Below the pieces are notes generated by a model. That model saw only the letters and a program-made list of their open reading frames with translations. It was not told where the DNA came from and made no database searches. This document shows positions 27,510-37,475 of a stretch of DNA of 43,332 nt, in pieces. This stretch comes from Holospora curviuscula (GTDB lineage: Bacteria > Pseudomonadota > Alphaproteobacteria > Holosporales > Holosporaceae): contig NZ_PHHC01000079.1 in the NCBI RefSeq assembly GCF_002930195.1, positions 73,688-117,019 of the forward strand, written 5' to 3'. Made by a program: the position numbers and the translations under genes. The number at the start of each line of letters is the position of its first letter. The stretch's first letter is position 1.

Positions 27510-29411
27510 ATGATATCTTCTATAAAAAATAAAAAAAGTTTATTGCGTACTGCAAATTATTCTGTTTTACGTAATGGATTTGTCAATCTTAATCCTGAAA
27601 AAGATGAGCTCCTAACAGAGTTTGGAAAAATAACTATGCAAAATCAATACCTTTACGCGGGTGAGTCGTATCAAGAAATGTTTGAGCGTGTTGCCAGCAC
27701 CTATGCGGATGATAATGCGCATGGACAGCGTATGTACGAGTATATTTCCTCTCTTTGGTTTATGCCCGCAACTCCTGTACTGGGTAATGCAGGTCTTATT
27801 GATTTTCATAAACAAACTCATAAAAAAGCGGCTTCATTACATTTACCTATATCTTGCTACTTAAATGAAGCCCAAGATACTCTGGATTCAGTGGCAGGAC
27901 TGCTGATGGAAAATATGTTTCTAGGTGCTGGAGGGGGAGGTATCGGAAGTTATTTCGGAAATTTGCGTCCTGCGGGAAAAACTGGGCTTAAAGACGCTGC
28001 CGGAATTATTCCTTTTGCAAAAATTATAGAATCTATTACCCAATGTGTTTCTCAAGGACTGAGAAGAGGTGCTGCTGCGGTCTACTTGCCTGTTTCTCAT
28101 CCAGAAATTATAGATTTTATCCAATTTCGGCGTCCTTCTGGAGGAGATCCACAACGTAAAATTCTTCATTTAAATCACGGTGTACTGCTTTCAGATGCCT
28201 TTATGAAGGCAGTCCAGTATGGAAAACCCTGGGATCTTATCAACCCCCAAACTCAAACTGTTGTAGAGACTCTAGATGCACGGGAAATATGGGTTCAGTT
28301 ACTGACCGTTCGTCTAGAAACGGGTGAACCTTATCTGATCTTTATTGATCACGTGAATGCGTCTATTCCTGAGTACCAGAAAGAGTTAGGTTTGGAGATT
28401 AAGACGTCTAATTTATGTACTGAGATTTTTTTACCTACCGGTTTGGATCAGTATGGCGTGAATCGCACAGCAGTATGTTGTTTGGGATCTTTAAATTTAA
28501 CTAAGTTTTTGGATTGGCAAAAACACGCCACTTTTATTGAAGATTGCCTACGGTTTTTAGATAATGTATTAGAAGATTTTATTCGTAACGCACCGTCTTC
28601 CTTTGCCCATGCTGTGTACGGTGTAGAGCGGGGGAGAGCAGTGGGGCTTGGTGTTATGGGATGGCACTCTTTTCTTCAGTCTCTTGGAATCCCCATGCAC
28701 GGATTATTGGCGCGCACATGGAATAAACATATTTTTTCTCATATTCATAACGCTTCCAAAGCAGCTTCTAGAGTTTTGGCTCAAGAGCGGGGACCTTGCA
28801 AAGATGCTAAGGAAAAGAATGTTATGGAGCGATTTTCTTATACCAGGGCTGTGGCGCCTACGGCTTCCATTTCTATTTTATGTGGGGGAACATCTCCAGG
28901 TATTGAACCTGTTGTAGCCAATGCTTATACCCATAAAACAATGAGTGGTTCGTTTTTTATTAAAAATCCATACTTGAGGGAACTACTCAGAGCAAAGGGA
29001 GAAGATAAAAAAGAAATATGGGATTCTATTTTAGAAAATGACGGGTCTGTACAACATTTAGATATTTTATCCGAAGAAGAAAAAGCTGTATTTTTAACCG
29101 CTTATGAAATTGATCCCAAGGATCTTATTCAACTTGCGGGAGACCGTACTCCCTATATTGATCAAGGGCAGTCTCTTAATTTATTTTTGGCTCCAGATAT
29201 ATCAAAAGAGGAGTTACACAATGCCCACTGGAGTGCTTGGAAGCAAGGAGTAAAAAGCTTGTATTATTTACGTTCCAGAGCTTTACGTTCTGGAGAAACG
29301 CACCATGACGCAAAACAAGCACACCAAAGTTTTTTATCAATGTTACCTCAAAATCATTCAGAAAATGGAATGTTGCGTTTAGAATACGAGGAGTGCTTGG
29401 TATGTCAATAA
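27510..29411 (+). CDS. nrdA: Ribonucleoside-diphosphate reductase alpha subunit, no ATP cone
   Basis: NrdA is the catalytic subunit of class I reductase, making dNDPs for replication. The 633-residue product has the radical and active-site residues: C116 in LPISCYLNEA, N301-C303-E305 in SNLCTEIFLP, C323/C324 in VCCLGSLNLT, and a C-terminal redox pair in EECLVCQ. Compared with E. coli NrdA (761 residues) it lacks the N-terminal ATP-cone that senses dATP. ATG 27510 is chosen because GGAGAAG sits ten bases upstream; an in-frame GTG at 27483 has no ribosome site. The stop overlaps the nrdB start by ten bases, so the two are coupled. A similar short form is known from Rickettsia-like genomes, by family knowledge. 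Confidence 0.94.
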   Translation: MISSIKNKKSLLRTANYSVLRNGFVNLNPEKDELLTEFGKITMQNQYLYAGESYQEMFERVASTYADDNAHGQRMYEYISSLWFMPATPVLGNAGLIDFHKQTHKKAASLHLPISCYLNEAQDTLDSVAGLLMENMFLGAGGGGIGSYFGNLRPAGKTGLKDAAGIIPFAKIIESITQCVSQGLRRGAAAVYLPVSHPEIIDFIQFRRPSGGDPQRKILHLNHGVLLSDAFMKAVQYGKPWDLINPQTQTVVETLDAREIWVQLLTVRLETGEPYLIFIDHVNASIPEYQKELGLEIKTSNLCTEIFLPTGLDQYGVNRTAVCCLGSLNLTKFLDWQKHATFIEDCLRFLDNVLEDFIRNAPSSFAHAVYGVERGRAVGLGVMGWHSFLQSLGIPMHGLLARTWNKHIFSHIHNASKAASRVLAQERGPCKDAKEKNVMERFSYTRAVAPTASISILCGGTSPGIEPVVANAYTHKTMSGSFFIKNPYLRELLRAKGEDKKEIWDSILENDGSVQHLDILSEEEKAVFLTAYEIDPKDLIQLAGDRTPYIDQGQSLNLFLAPDISKEELHNAHWSAWKQGVKSLYYLRSRALRSGETHHDAKQAHQSFLSMLPQNHSENGMLRLEYEECLVCQ

Positions 29412-30499
29412 CAGGAGTACGAAAAGTGAGTATTCAAAAAAATCATTCAATAAAGTCCAGCTGGATTTCAGAGCGTTCTACGATTGAAGACAGTCAGTCA
29501 TTTTTGTTTCGAGAAAATCCAGTATATAAACCGTTTCGATATGGGTTTGCCTACGAAATCTGGGAAACGCAGCAGCGTATGCACTGGCTTCCAGAAGAGG
29601 TTTCGATTTATAATGACGTGCGGGATTGGAAGTTAGTACTTACCGACCAAGAGAGGAACTTATTAACTCACATTTTTCGATTCTTTACTCAATCTGATAT
29701 TGAAGTTGGGGGGTGTTATACTGGGTACTATCTTCGCATTTTTCAGCCCACTGAAGTGAAAATGATGTTGGTTTCTTTTGCCAATATGGAAACGGTACAT
29801 ATTGCTGCTTATGCTTACCTTTTGGATAGTTTGGGAATACCAGAAGTGGAATACGAAGCATTTTTACAATATAAAGAAATGAAAGATAAGTGGGATTACA
29901 TGAAGCGCTTTAAAAACAAATTTACGCTTCGAGATTTGATCGTTACATTGGTGGTGTATGCTGCGTTCGTAGAAGGGCTTCAACTATTTGCGTCATTTTC
30001 TATGTTATTGAATTTTCCAAGATTTAATAAAATGAAAGGAATGGGACAAATTGTAACTTGGTCTATCCGTGATGAAACATTGCACGTACATTCTTTGCTT
30101 AAGCTATTTTATACTATTTTACAAGAACACCCAGGAGTTTGGACAGAGGCTATGAAGGCGGAGGTGGAGTTTATTGGAAAAACTATTGTTTCTCATGAGG
30201 AAGCTTTTATTGATCTTGCCTTTGAGCAGGGGCCCATTGAAGGGTTAACTCCAGAAATGGTGAAGGGATATATCCATTATATTGCGGACAGGAGATTTGA
30301 GCAGTTGTTTATGAAGCCTGTGTATCATGTAACAAAAAACCCGTTGGAGTGGATTGATCCTTTGCTTAGCGGCATTGAGTACACAAATTTTTTTGAAAAT
30401 CGCGCTACAGAATATACAAAAAGTGCTACCCAGGGATCCTGGGATGACACATTTGCAAAGTTAGATCGAGAAAACGCTAAAAATTTATCTTTCGGGTAA
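29402..30499 (+). CDS. nrdB: Ribonucleoside-diphosphate reductase beta subunit
   Basis: NrdB holds the di-iron centre and tyrosyl radical of class I reductase. The 365-residue product has a ligand Asp in FTQSDIEVGG (D99) and ETVHIAAYAY with E130, H133 and the radical tyrosine Y137, at the same spacing as E. coli E115/H118/Y122. EGLQLFASF and SIRDETLHVHSLLKLF give the other Glu/His ligands. The Tyr, not Phe, points to class Ia rather than class Ic. ATG 29402 is preferred over GTG 29393, with GAGGAG at 29388-29393. The C-terminal tail (GSWDDTFAKLDRENAKNLSF) is where NrdA would dock. Confidence 0.96.
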   Translation: MSITGVRKVSIQKNHSIKSSWISERSTIEDSQSFLFRENPVYKPFRYGFAYEIWETQQRMHWLPEEVSIYNDVRDWKLVLTDQERNLLTHIFRFFTQSDIEVGGCYTGYYLRIFQPTEVKMMLVSFANMETVHIAAYAYLLDSLGIPEVEYEAFLQYKEMKDKWDYMKRFKNKFTLRDLIVTLVVYAAFVEGLQLFASFSMLLNFPRFNKMKGMGQIVTWSIRDETLHVHSLLKLFYTILQEHPGVWTEAMKAEVEFIGKTIVSHEEAFIDLAFEQGPIEGLTPEMVKGYIHYIADRRFEQLFMKPVYHVTKNPLEWIDPLLSGIEYTNFFENRATEYTKSATQGSWDDTFAKLDRENAKNLSFG

Positions 30500-30508
30500 A
30501 TACACGTT

Positions 30509-30561
30509 CAGAAAGGTTATAAAGAGTGAATTTTTTCACTTTTCTTTATTACACCTTTCTG
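30509..30561 (+). terminator. Hairpin behind nrdAB
   Basis: CAGAAAGGT (30509-30517) can pair with ACCTTTCTG (30553-30561), with an inner stem AAAGAGTGAA/TTCACTTTTCTTT around a T4 loop. The inner GTGAA/TTCAC stem followed by TTTTCTTT resembles an intrinsic terminator for nrdB. No long T run follows the outer stem. Confidence 0.5.
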
Positions 30562-30754
30562 ATTATAGAATAAACAAATAAGAGTCATTTTTGCTAAGAG
30601 TTGTTTTAAATCTTAGGTAGGGCGTGGGTTTTTGATGGTCTGACTTATGAAATAAATCTAGATCTATTGATTGTGTATCTAAAGTGTGTTCCTAAATCAA
30701 TTCAGCACCTATACTCTTGCGACCTAAGTGAAAAGCAGGAGTGACGCTAGTAAG

Positions 30755-31010
30755 AATAGTTATTGATGACACAGTTTAGAAAAAATTAGAGTGGCTTTTA
30801 TCCCTGTTCACAGCAAAGAGGCGTGAACCTAAAGACACTCGTCGCTTCATAGAAGCAGTTTTCTGGGGAGTTCCCACAGCGTTACTTTGGCATGCTTTAA
30901 CAGAATATGGGATTTTAAGTTATGCCAAGGTTTTTTATAGCGGCCGAGAATCTTTTTTTTCATAAAAGCTAGGATGTTTGGCTTATTTTTTGTGCTTGTT
31001 TCGGTCTTAC
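30755..31010 (+). mobile_element. N-terminal fragment of an IS5-type transposase
   Basis: Translation over two frames gives EKIRVAFIPVHSK, EPKDTRRFIEAVFWG, ALTEYGILSYAKVFY and a W/R-rich end, matching the DUF4096-like N-terminus of IS5-type transposases (EKI...L, RRFIEAVFWVLRTG..W, YG....V..RF..W). Nothing of the DDE part follows. It is non-functional. Confidence 0.55.
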
Positions 31011-31337
31011 ATCAAATAGCCTCAAAAAAGTTATTCCTATAGGAATTTACTTTTTAGGGTATTGCCATAGTTTCGTCACTTTTTTACCTAACGTTCAACT
31101 TTTCATCTTAAAATTTGATCCTTACGCAGAACGTCTAAGATTTGGACTCTTGAGATATAAAAAAGTATTCTACAAAATTTTTATCCTCATAGCTTCAATA
31201 ATAGAGAAAAATTGTCAAAATTATATTTGAGAGTTCCAATGTATAGCAGCGACCAGGCTTATTATGACCTAAAAAGAACACGTAATGTAACTCTTTTTAC
31301 CACCACTTTTTTAGTATTACGCTAAAATATAGCCCAC
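31011..31337. other. Non-coding spacer
   Basis: No gene, RNA or repeat is recognised between the IS5 fragment and the next IS630 copy. Confidence 0.35.
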
Positions 31338-32106
31338 TCACGATAGAATGGTTATAATAGAAGATATTTAAAGATATCGTATTCATTGGATCTTCGTCGT
31401 AAGGGTTTAGACATTAAGAAGAAAGAAGGGGTGAGCTATAAGGAATCAGGTAGACGTTTTGGAATAGGTCAGCAGACTATAGAGGGAGTACGCGTTTAGA
31501 AGCGAACTTAGTTCGCTCTAAGCCAGCCAGAACAATGGATATAGACTCTTTAGAACATGATATCACACGATATATCCTAAGACTATCAGCTAGAGCGAGC
31601 GGAGCGCTTTGAAGTTAGCGCTGTTGGCATTTTGAAAGCCCTAAGACGTCTTGGTGTTCGCCATAAAAAAACCTTAAATCATCCAAAGGTGGATCCAGAA
31701 AAAAGATCTGTATTGTGCCAAAAGCGTGATGAATTAAAAAAAGTTGATGAACGTGGAGTTTCCTATGATATGCTAAGAAGGCACGGGTATTTTATAAAAG
31801 GGTAGCGTTGTCACGGAAAACAAGATTGGGGTGCAAAAAGTAGAAGAAATGTTTATAGGCGCTTTAATAGACTCTACTTTAGGGGTAGAGATATTGACTT
31901 GTTGGGTAGAGGAAATGGTACTCACCAATATCTCAGAAAACCCTGATATTGTCATGGATAAGGATGCTGATCGTACTTTACTTGACCTACCTTCTTATTC
32001 TTCTGAACTTAATCCCATTGAGAAATAATGGACTTATGCTAAACAGATATGACGTTCTACACATTGTTCAACTGACACGCTATTCTCTACAATTATTTTA
32101 TAGTTA
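31338..32106 (+). mobile_element. Degraded IS630-family element, group 1, copy c
   Basis: It starts with CGATAGAATGGTTATAATAG and ends with AATTATTTTATAGTTA. Readable blocks are SLDLRRKGLDIKKKEGVSY, KESGRRFGIGQQTI, SRASGALDEVSAVGILKALR-like, FGVRHKKTLNHPKVDPEKRS, LTCWVEEMVLTNISENPDIV and LLDLPSYSSELNPIEK. An open stretch at 31831-32028 covers the DDE middle. The NANFHKG block has been deleted between MDKD and ADRTLL. Frame breaks and a stop after IEK make it inactive. Confidence 0.78.
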
Positions 32107-32129
32107 TTTGGCTATATATAAGATTTTAA

Positions 32130-32453
32130 GGGGCTATATTGTTGATTTTTTCTTGATATTTATTTCCCTTTTCTTCATAAGATTTTCCTTAGGTAGAAGT
32201 TTTTTATCGCTAAAGTTTAACTTTTTAAGCCTTCTATAAACAAAAGCGATGCTTGTGTTAGATAACCTAGTCATTTCTGCTTATGACTTTTCTCACCATA
32301 ATTATTTTTGCGCTTGTCTTTTAATCATTACCTAAGTTTATGTATTCTATGACGCTTTCCTTTAAGTCTGGACTCTATTGTATTTTTATTGTCTTCTGAC
32401 AATGATGAAAAATATAATCCTATTTTCAAGCTAAATTACTATAGTGAATAACC
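32130..32453 (-). mobile_element. 5' part of a group-2 IS630 element, copy iv
   Basis: The right edge (AGCTAAATTACTATAG) is a group-2 end. Minus-strand translation gives SPDLKESVIEYINLGND, RLSNTSIAFVYRRLKKLNFS and DKKLLPKENLMKKREINIKK-like sequence, matching copy iii. The C-terminal part is absent; the remnant abuts group-1 copy c at about 32110. Confidence 0.65.
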
Positions 32454-32459
32454 AATCTA

Positions 32460-32700
32460 TAGAACCAATAGAGTTTAACGGATCTTTCAATGTTAATCTT
32501 TTTAATCATTGGAGAGAACAGTTTTGAATCAATGTGCTAAAACCCAGCCCAATTATCGCTCACTGTTCATTAGATCTATCAGAAAAGATAAGAGTGCTTA
32601 TCGAATCTGTTGCCTCAAAGATAGTATTTTTACTCTCTTATTCATACTGAGCTACTACCAAACCATGCATTAGAAAAAGTTGCGCGATATCAAGGTTTAT
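32460..32700 (+). mobile_element. Middle part of a group-2 IS630 element, copy v
   Basis: Translation gives IEFNGSFNVNLFNHWREQF, NVLKPSPIIAHCSLDLSEKI, RVLIESVASKIVFLLSYSY and then frame-shifted LLPNHALEKVARYQGLYQTI. Asp and Asn in the MDNASF block are replaced (IAHCSL), so it is long dead. It lies head to head with copy iv. Confidence 0.55.
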
Positions 32701-33575
32701 ATCAAACAATCAGTGCGTTTTTTAATATATTATTCTTCAATTCCTTCTGCTATACCACCTTCATGTACCTAATTCAAGGAGATTGGATATAGGAGCTATG
32801 TATTGAATGCACTTGAGTTTGTTAGAAGACTGCTATTTTTAATGCTTCATTTGTTTGAGACCATAAGTATTAGGTGTTTTTTTTGAAAAAATGTCCAGTG
32901 AATATAATCGTTTTTACCTAGAACAACTAAAGTAGATTATTCTTCTCCTAGAGATCTGTGTGAAAGGAAAAGAAAGGAAATAATAATAGAGATGCTCTCC
33001 CGTAATCAGTGAAAAGGTATTAATTCAGACATAATTTATTTAAGAAAAAGGTGCCCATCACTTTTTGTGTGAACGTTCAAAACCTTTTACTATCATCACT
33101 ATCGTGATCAAGGTAAAAGCAAGGGGAAGCCAAAAATTTTTTTCTCCTCTTTTTGTATTACTCCCTTTTGGAAGACCATAGCTTTTAATAACGCGTGCTC
33201 TTTGTATCTATTCCATCTTCTAAATAAACCTTGGACAGCAAGTATTGACTACCCAACTACATCAATAATCCAGTGCACCCTCACCGATATGGATTAGCTA
33301 TTCCAGATCTTGGGGGTATAAATCTGATCTACACCAAAATGTATGACGTTTTCCACAAAAAGCTGGTAGGTATTGCTTACCTAAAAGAAAAAATCCTGTG
33401 GTTCTTTCAACATACATCCTCAATGTCGACTCCATAAATTAAAAAATTAATTAGAGGAAGTGATCAGTAGATCTACTTAGAAGTATTCAAAAAATTTGGA
33501 AACTTCTGAATACAAAAAGACTGAGGCTGTAGAACCTTTTTAAAAGTTGGCCTACAGGAGTTTTTAAACTGTAAA
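32701..33575. other. Long non-coding stretch
   Basis: Stops occur in all frames and no motif is recognised. The only open piece on the minus strand (33473-33709) is largely out of frame with, and overlaps, the secreted-protein gene, so it is treated as a shadow. Confidence 0.35.
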
Positions 33576-33881
33576 TTACGTACCAAATTCTGTACTTCCA
33601 ATAACAAAAGGTCTAGGATCCATGTAATTGTCGAAATAAGCATTAAAATCATACAGCTCTTTTTCTTGTTGTGCTTCTTTAGATAAAGGCTCCTCTTCAT
33701 AAGTTTCATTGTCTGGAGGGGGGCTATTAGTTTCAGAGTTTGACTCTAAAGGAAGTGGAGCGGCTAAATTATTGGGTGTAGATACAGAATTTTCTGGGGG
33801 GAGTATGTTTTCTGCTAAGACCGAAGATCCAAAAATAGTTATAACATATAAAAGTTTTTGTAAGGGGTGAAATGCACACAT
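33576..33881 (-). CDS. Small predicted secreted acidic, Pro/Asn-rich protein
   Basis: No family is recognised. From the ATG at 33881 the 101-residue product begins MCAFHPLQKLLYVITIFGSS, a good Sec signal, with a likely cleavage after SVLA. The mature part is unstructured in composition: ENILPPENSVSTPNN, LPLESNSETNSPPPDNE, then an acidic segment TYEEEPLSKEAQQEKELYDF and a C-terminal NAYFDNYMDPRPFVIGSTEF. An in-frame Met 13 codons earlier would put the signal behind an unlikely extension. TTGTAC and TATGAT, 18 bases apart, lie just upstream on the minus strand as a possible promoter; no ribosome site is obvious. It is an orphan between IS remnants, and host exposure is a guess. Confidence 0.55.
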   Translation of the reverse strand: MCAFHPLQKLLYVITIFGSSVLAENILPPENSVSTPNNLAAPLPLESNSETNSPPPDNETYEEEPLSKEAQQEKELYDFNAYFDNYMDPRPFVIGSTEFGT

Positions 33882-34139
33882 ATATGTAAAATCATAAAAA
33901 TATTCAGACTCAGTGTACAATTTTTTTTAGAAAAAAAATATAAATTTTTTCTTATAAAGGGAGAAATTTAATTTTCTGAAAAAGTAAACCAGTCTACATA
34001 TATCCCTTCAAATTGAAGGAACTGCGACGATATACTAAAAGTTATTGTTAACACGCGCAGTCATATCCCTAGTAATCGTTTGACAAGTTCTCTTAAAAAA
34101 GTGCATAATTTTCCTTTTAAAAATTATCGTCAGAGGTAA
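33882..34139. other. Upstream region of the small secreted protein
   Basis: It holds the probable promoter noted for the small gene (minus strand, TATGAT close to 33890). Otherwise nothing is recognised. Confidence 0.35.
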
Positions 34140-34450
34140 AGAATCGATTATGGTGCACCTGTTCGTTCATGCTCTTCCACCCGAGTAATAGAGTTTTTGT
34201 TGAGGCGGTAAGGTGGAAAAATAATGCAGCTGAACGCTTCTCTCAAAAGCGGCTTTTTAATTTCGATACTTATGTTGTAAGGTCCGCGATCGAGAATCAT
34301 GTGTATTTTATAAGCTTTTGGGTAGAGTACTTGAATATAGTAAAGTAAGTTGAAGTTTGAGTATTAAAGAAATGAAACAAGGCATCGTACACTCTATTAC
34401 ATTGAATAATTTTATCCTTGATCCATCGTTACATTATTGGATTTAAATCG
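34140..34450 (-). mobile_element. C-terminal fragment of an IS630-type transposase, fourth type
   Basis: Minus-strand reading gives IHMILDRGPYNISIEIKKPL, LREAFSCIIFPPYRLNKNSI and TRVEEHERTGAP. These are worn versions of the hlILDnApYHrs, iqlhfLPPYSPNLNPIERvW and mne blocks of IS630-type (DDE_3) transposases. The style differs from groups 1-3 in the window. It is short, with stops, and the family call is by pattern only. Confidence 0.45.
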
Positions 34451-34528
34451 TTAGAATATGGTGGGAGAAAAAATTTTACCTCTAATAGATTCAATTCATG
34501 CCTTCGGCTTTTAAAGTTTATAAAAAAC

Positions 34529-35293
34529 TAACTATAGAATGGTTTCAGTAGAAGAAAAGAGAAGACATTTAAAGCTGTCGTATGCATTAAATTTTCGTCG
34601 TAAGGGGTGAGGCATTAAAAAGAAAGAAGGGGTACTATGAGCACTCTGGTAGACGTTTTAGAATAGGTCAGAAGGCAGTGTATAGATGGAGGACGTGTTT
34701 GGAACCGAAATTCGTTCGCTATAAGCCAGCCAGTACAATTGACATGAACTCTTTAGAATACGATATCATGATATATTCTGATGCCTTATCAACCAGAGTG
34801 AGCGGAGCGCTTTGGGGTTAGGGCTATTGGCATTTTGAAAGCCCTGAGACGTTTTGGTGTTCGTGATAAAAAAACCTTAAATTATCCAAAGGTTGATCCA
34901 GAAAAAAGATCTGTATTGTAGTAAAAGCGTGATGAATTAAAAAACAAAGTTGATGAACGTGGAGTTGCCCATGATATGCCAAGAACGCACGAGTATTCTA
35001 TAAAAGAGTAGCGTTGTTACGGAAAACAAGATTTATAGGGGCTTTAATAGGCTTTACTTTAGGAGCAAAGATATTGACTTGTTGGGGTTGGGTAAAGGAA
35101 ATAGTACTCCCTAATATCCCAGAAAACCCTGATATTGTCATGCATAAGGATGCTGGTCATACTTGACTTGACCTCCTTCTTTATTCTTCTGAGCGTAATC
35201 CCATTAAGAAACAATGGGATTACGCTCAACAGATACGACGTTCTACACATTGTTCAATTGACGCGCTATTCTCTATAATCATTTTATAGTTAT
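34529..35293 (+). mobile_element. Degraded IS630-family element, group 1, copy d
   Basis: It starts with CTAACTATAGAATGGTTTC and ends with AATCATTTTATAGTTATTTT. Readable blocks in several frames are LNFRRKG, VRYKPASTIDMNSLEYDI, MTFWYS-AVGILKALRRFGVR, KTLNYPKVDPEKRSVL, KILTCWGWVKEIVLPNIPEN, PDIVMHKDAGHT and a SPDLNPIEKQW-derived SERNPIKKQWDYAQQIRR. Insertions, deletions and stops in every block make it inactive. Confidence 0.78.
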
Positions 35294-35327
35294 TTTACTA
35301 TATATCTTTCTTTGTTCTAAAATTTTT

Positions 35328-37475
35328 TTAAATATGTGTATTGGTTAAGCTTGGCGTAGAATTCAATGCTATATTGGGAGGATAGGGAATCTTAATATTT
35401 GCCTCATCAAACAGCTCTTTTAACACCCGATTAAATTGTCGACGTACTTGATCTTGACAATTTGGCGTGGTGCGAATTTTAGCTAATAGTACTACAGAAT
35501 AGGGTGTTACTTCATTTACCCCTCTAAATTCTAAATTTCCCAAAACATAACGCTTTACGGGGGAGTTTTTTTTCAATATATAAAAAGCTTTTTCAATTAA
35601 TTTTTGTACTTTGTCCAGATCCTCATGGTAGGCCACAGAAATATTCATAAGGACTGCAGAAAAGTGCTTATTACGGTTTCCAATAACAATAATATTACCA
35701 AAGGGAATGGTCATGAGAGTTCCGTTTTCACTTCGAATTTTTACTGTTCTTACCGCAATAGCCTCAACTTTCCCTGTGCGACCATCAATATCTACTTCGT
35801 CTCCCACCATAAGGTTATTTTCAAAAATTATAAAAAATCCCGTAATAAAATCCCGAACAATATTTTGTAACCCAAACGTTAATCCAAATCCTGCAACCCC
35901 CACACTGGCAGCCCATTCTTTAAGTTGTACACCAAAAATGTGAGAAATCATAAAAATTAATGCAGGTCCCCCCACCAATACGTTCACAATCGTTCGGATA
36001 ATAGCCATCATTGTTTTAAGCCGCGTAAATAAAAAATTATTTTCTGAGGACTGAACGCTATATCGGTCCTCAACATAATACCTCAAAACTTTATTAATGA
36101 TTTTAATCAGCAGAAACGATGCTACTCCCACTAAGGCTGCATTAAAACCACGGGTCACCCAAGGACTAATAAAAATCGGAGACAACCAATAAACTACGCT
36201 AAATATCGCATTATTTTGGATTTCTTGAAATACTTCTCCCCATAGTGTCAGTAGGCCGATATAAACCAGAGCCTTTGTAACAGTTAAAACACTTTTTCGG
36301 TATTGATATAATAAAGGAAAAATAAAAGATTGATATTTTCTTTTCCAAAGAAATTCTAAAAATAATCGATAAATTTTAAATTGCACTGTGTTTATGCTCA
36401 ATAATACCCCAACCGTTACCAAGGTAGGAATAAAAAATGCCATAAAAATTCCAGGGAAAAACAACCAAAGGGTTAGGAATAAACCTACGCCCCACTGGGA
36501 TAAACTCAACAACAAAATTAGACGATTTCTCTGAGCGGAAATTTTTATCTCAGATAAAATCATATATTTAAATTTCTTTAGTGCATTCCACAAACCTAAG
36601 CTAAAAATAATCGCAAAACTTTGAGTAAATGTAGAAAATACCAAGGAATCCGCCTGGGTTAATGTTAAAATTTCTTTAAGTATCTTAGATGCGAAATGAA
36701 TTAAAAAAATTCTTTGAAACGCATGGAGTGCTACTTGCACTCCTGGAGTGGTGAACTGTACCCGGATGACCGAAGTAAAATAAGTGGCCACACTATAATA
36801 TCCTACCATTAACGTGTACGTATACAACGGTAAGTAAGCCAAAAATTCAGTACACGCCGAGGGAAGAAACCAGCGCTTAAAAAACCATATGCGCCCAAGT
36901 CCTGCGTAGACTAGGAAAGGAATTCCAAGAAAAATAATACTTCTGAATCCCGTTCCTCCAGAAATTCTATGGATCTCTGTATAAAAATTTCGGTACAACA
37001 AAATGTTGCTCAATCCGCTTACAATAAAAATTCCCAGCATCCATAGTACTACCCCAAAAGATTTAGGACTAAATCCTGGGGCAAAAACCAACCGAAATAA
37101 ATGTTCAAATCCGAAAAAAAAATTATGTAATACACGTTTCAACTGAAAAGAAAAAAATTCTAAATGAGTGAGTAGAGGAGAGCTTTTGTCAACTTTTTGT
37201 TCCTCTTGAACGCTTGGAAGTGGCACATCGTAGCTTTGAAGACGCTTCAAGATACGGTCTAACTGTTCTTGATTTTTTTTAAGATGCTGCTTTGCTTCTT
37301 TTACTTCCTTTAAAAATTTCTGCATTTCTTTGGGAGTATTTTTAGCGCGCGTTCTAGAGGAGGACTCTGAAGAAACACTGGATTCTTGAGGGGGGGCCAA
37401 AAGTGAAGCACTTCCCCCAAGCCCGAGGCCTAGAAGAATGTGAAGAAGCCTGTACCTAAAAACTTTGTACAACAT
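35328..37475 (-). CDS. Large MscS-family mechanosensitive channel
   Basis: MscS-type channels open under membrane tension to release solutes in osmotic downshock. The 715-residue product has a signal-like N-terminus (HILLGLGLGGSASLLAPP), a basic coiled-coil stretch (KEMQKFLKEVKEAKQHLKKN, about 49-85), then about ten membrane segments between residues 130 and 520. The MscS core follows: pore-lining TM3 (ASVGVAGFGLTFGLQNIVRD, about 522-541), FFIIFENNLMVGDEVDIDG and RTGKVEAIAVRTVKIRSENG, IPFGNIIVIGNRN, and the C-terminal alpha/beta part. It is much longer than E. coli MscS (286), like MscK/YbdG-type members. The Ser/Arg-rich patch after the signal is unusual. It is monocistronic; the ribosome site is weak. 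Confidence 0.9.
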   Translation of the reverse strand: MLYKVFRYRLLHILLGLGLGGSASLLAPPQESSVSSESSSRTRAKNTPKEMQKFLKEVKEAKQHLKKNQEQLDRILKRLQSYDVPLPSVQEEQKVDKSSPLLTHLEFFSFQLKRVLHNFFFGFEHLFRLVFAPGFSPKSFGVVLWMLGIFIVSGLSNILLYRNFYTEIHRISGGTGFRSIIFLGIPFLVYAGLGRIWFFKRWFLPSACTEFLAYLPLYTYTLMVGYYSVATYFTSVIRVQFTTPGVQVALHAFQRIFLIHFASKILKEILTLTQADSLVFSTFTQSFAIIFSLGLWNALKKFKYMILSEIKISAQRNRLILLLSLSQWGVGLFLTLWLFFPGIFMAFFIPTLVTVGVLLSINTVQFKIYRLFLEFLWKRKYQSFIFPLLYQYRKSVLTVTKALVYIGLLTLWGEVFQEIQNNAIFSVVYWLSPIFISPWVTRGFNAALVGVASFLLIKIINKVLRYYVEDRYSVQSSENNFLFTRLKTMMAIIRTIVNVLVGGPALIFMISHIFGVQLKEWAASVGVAGFGLTFGLQNIVRDFITGFFIIFENNLMVGDEVDIDGRTGKVEAIAVRTVKIRSENGTLMTIPFGNIIVIGNRNKHFSAVLMNISVAYHEDLDKVQKLIEKAFYILKKNSPVKRYVLGNLEFRGVNEVTPYSVVLLAKIRTTPNCQDQVRRQFNRVLKELFDEANIKIPYPPNIALNSTPSLTNTHI

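Noticed and set aside
29393-30499. Class Ic (Phe-type) NrdB
   Set aside because: The residue at the radical position is Tyr (ETVHIAAY), so class Ia is favoured.
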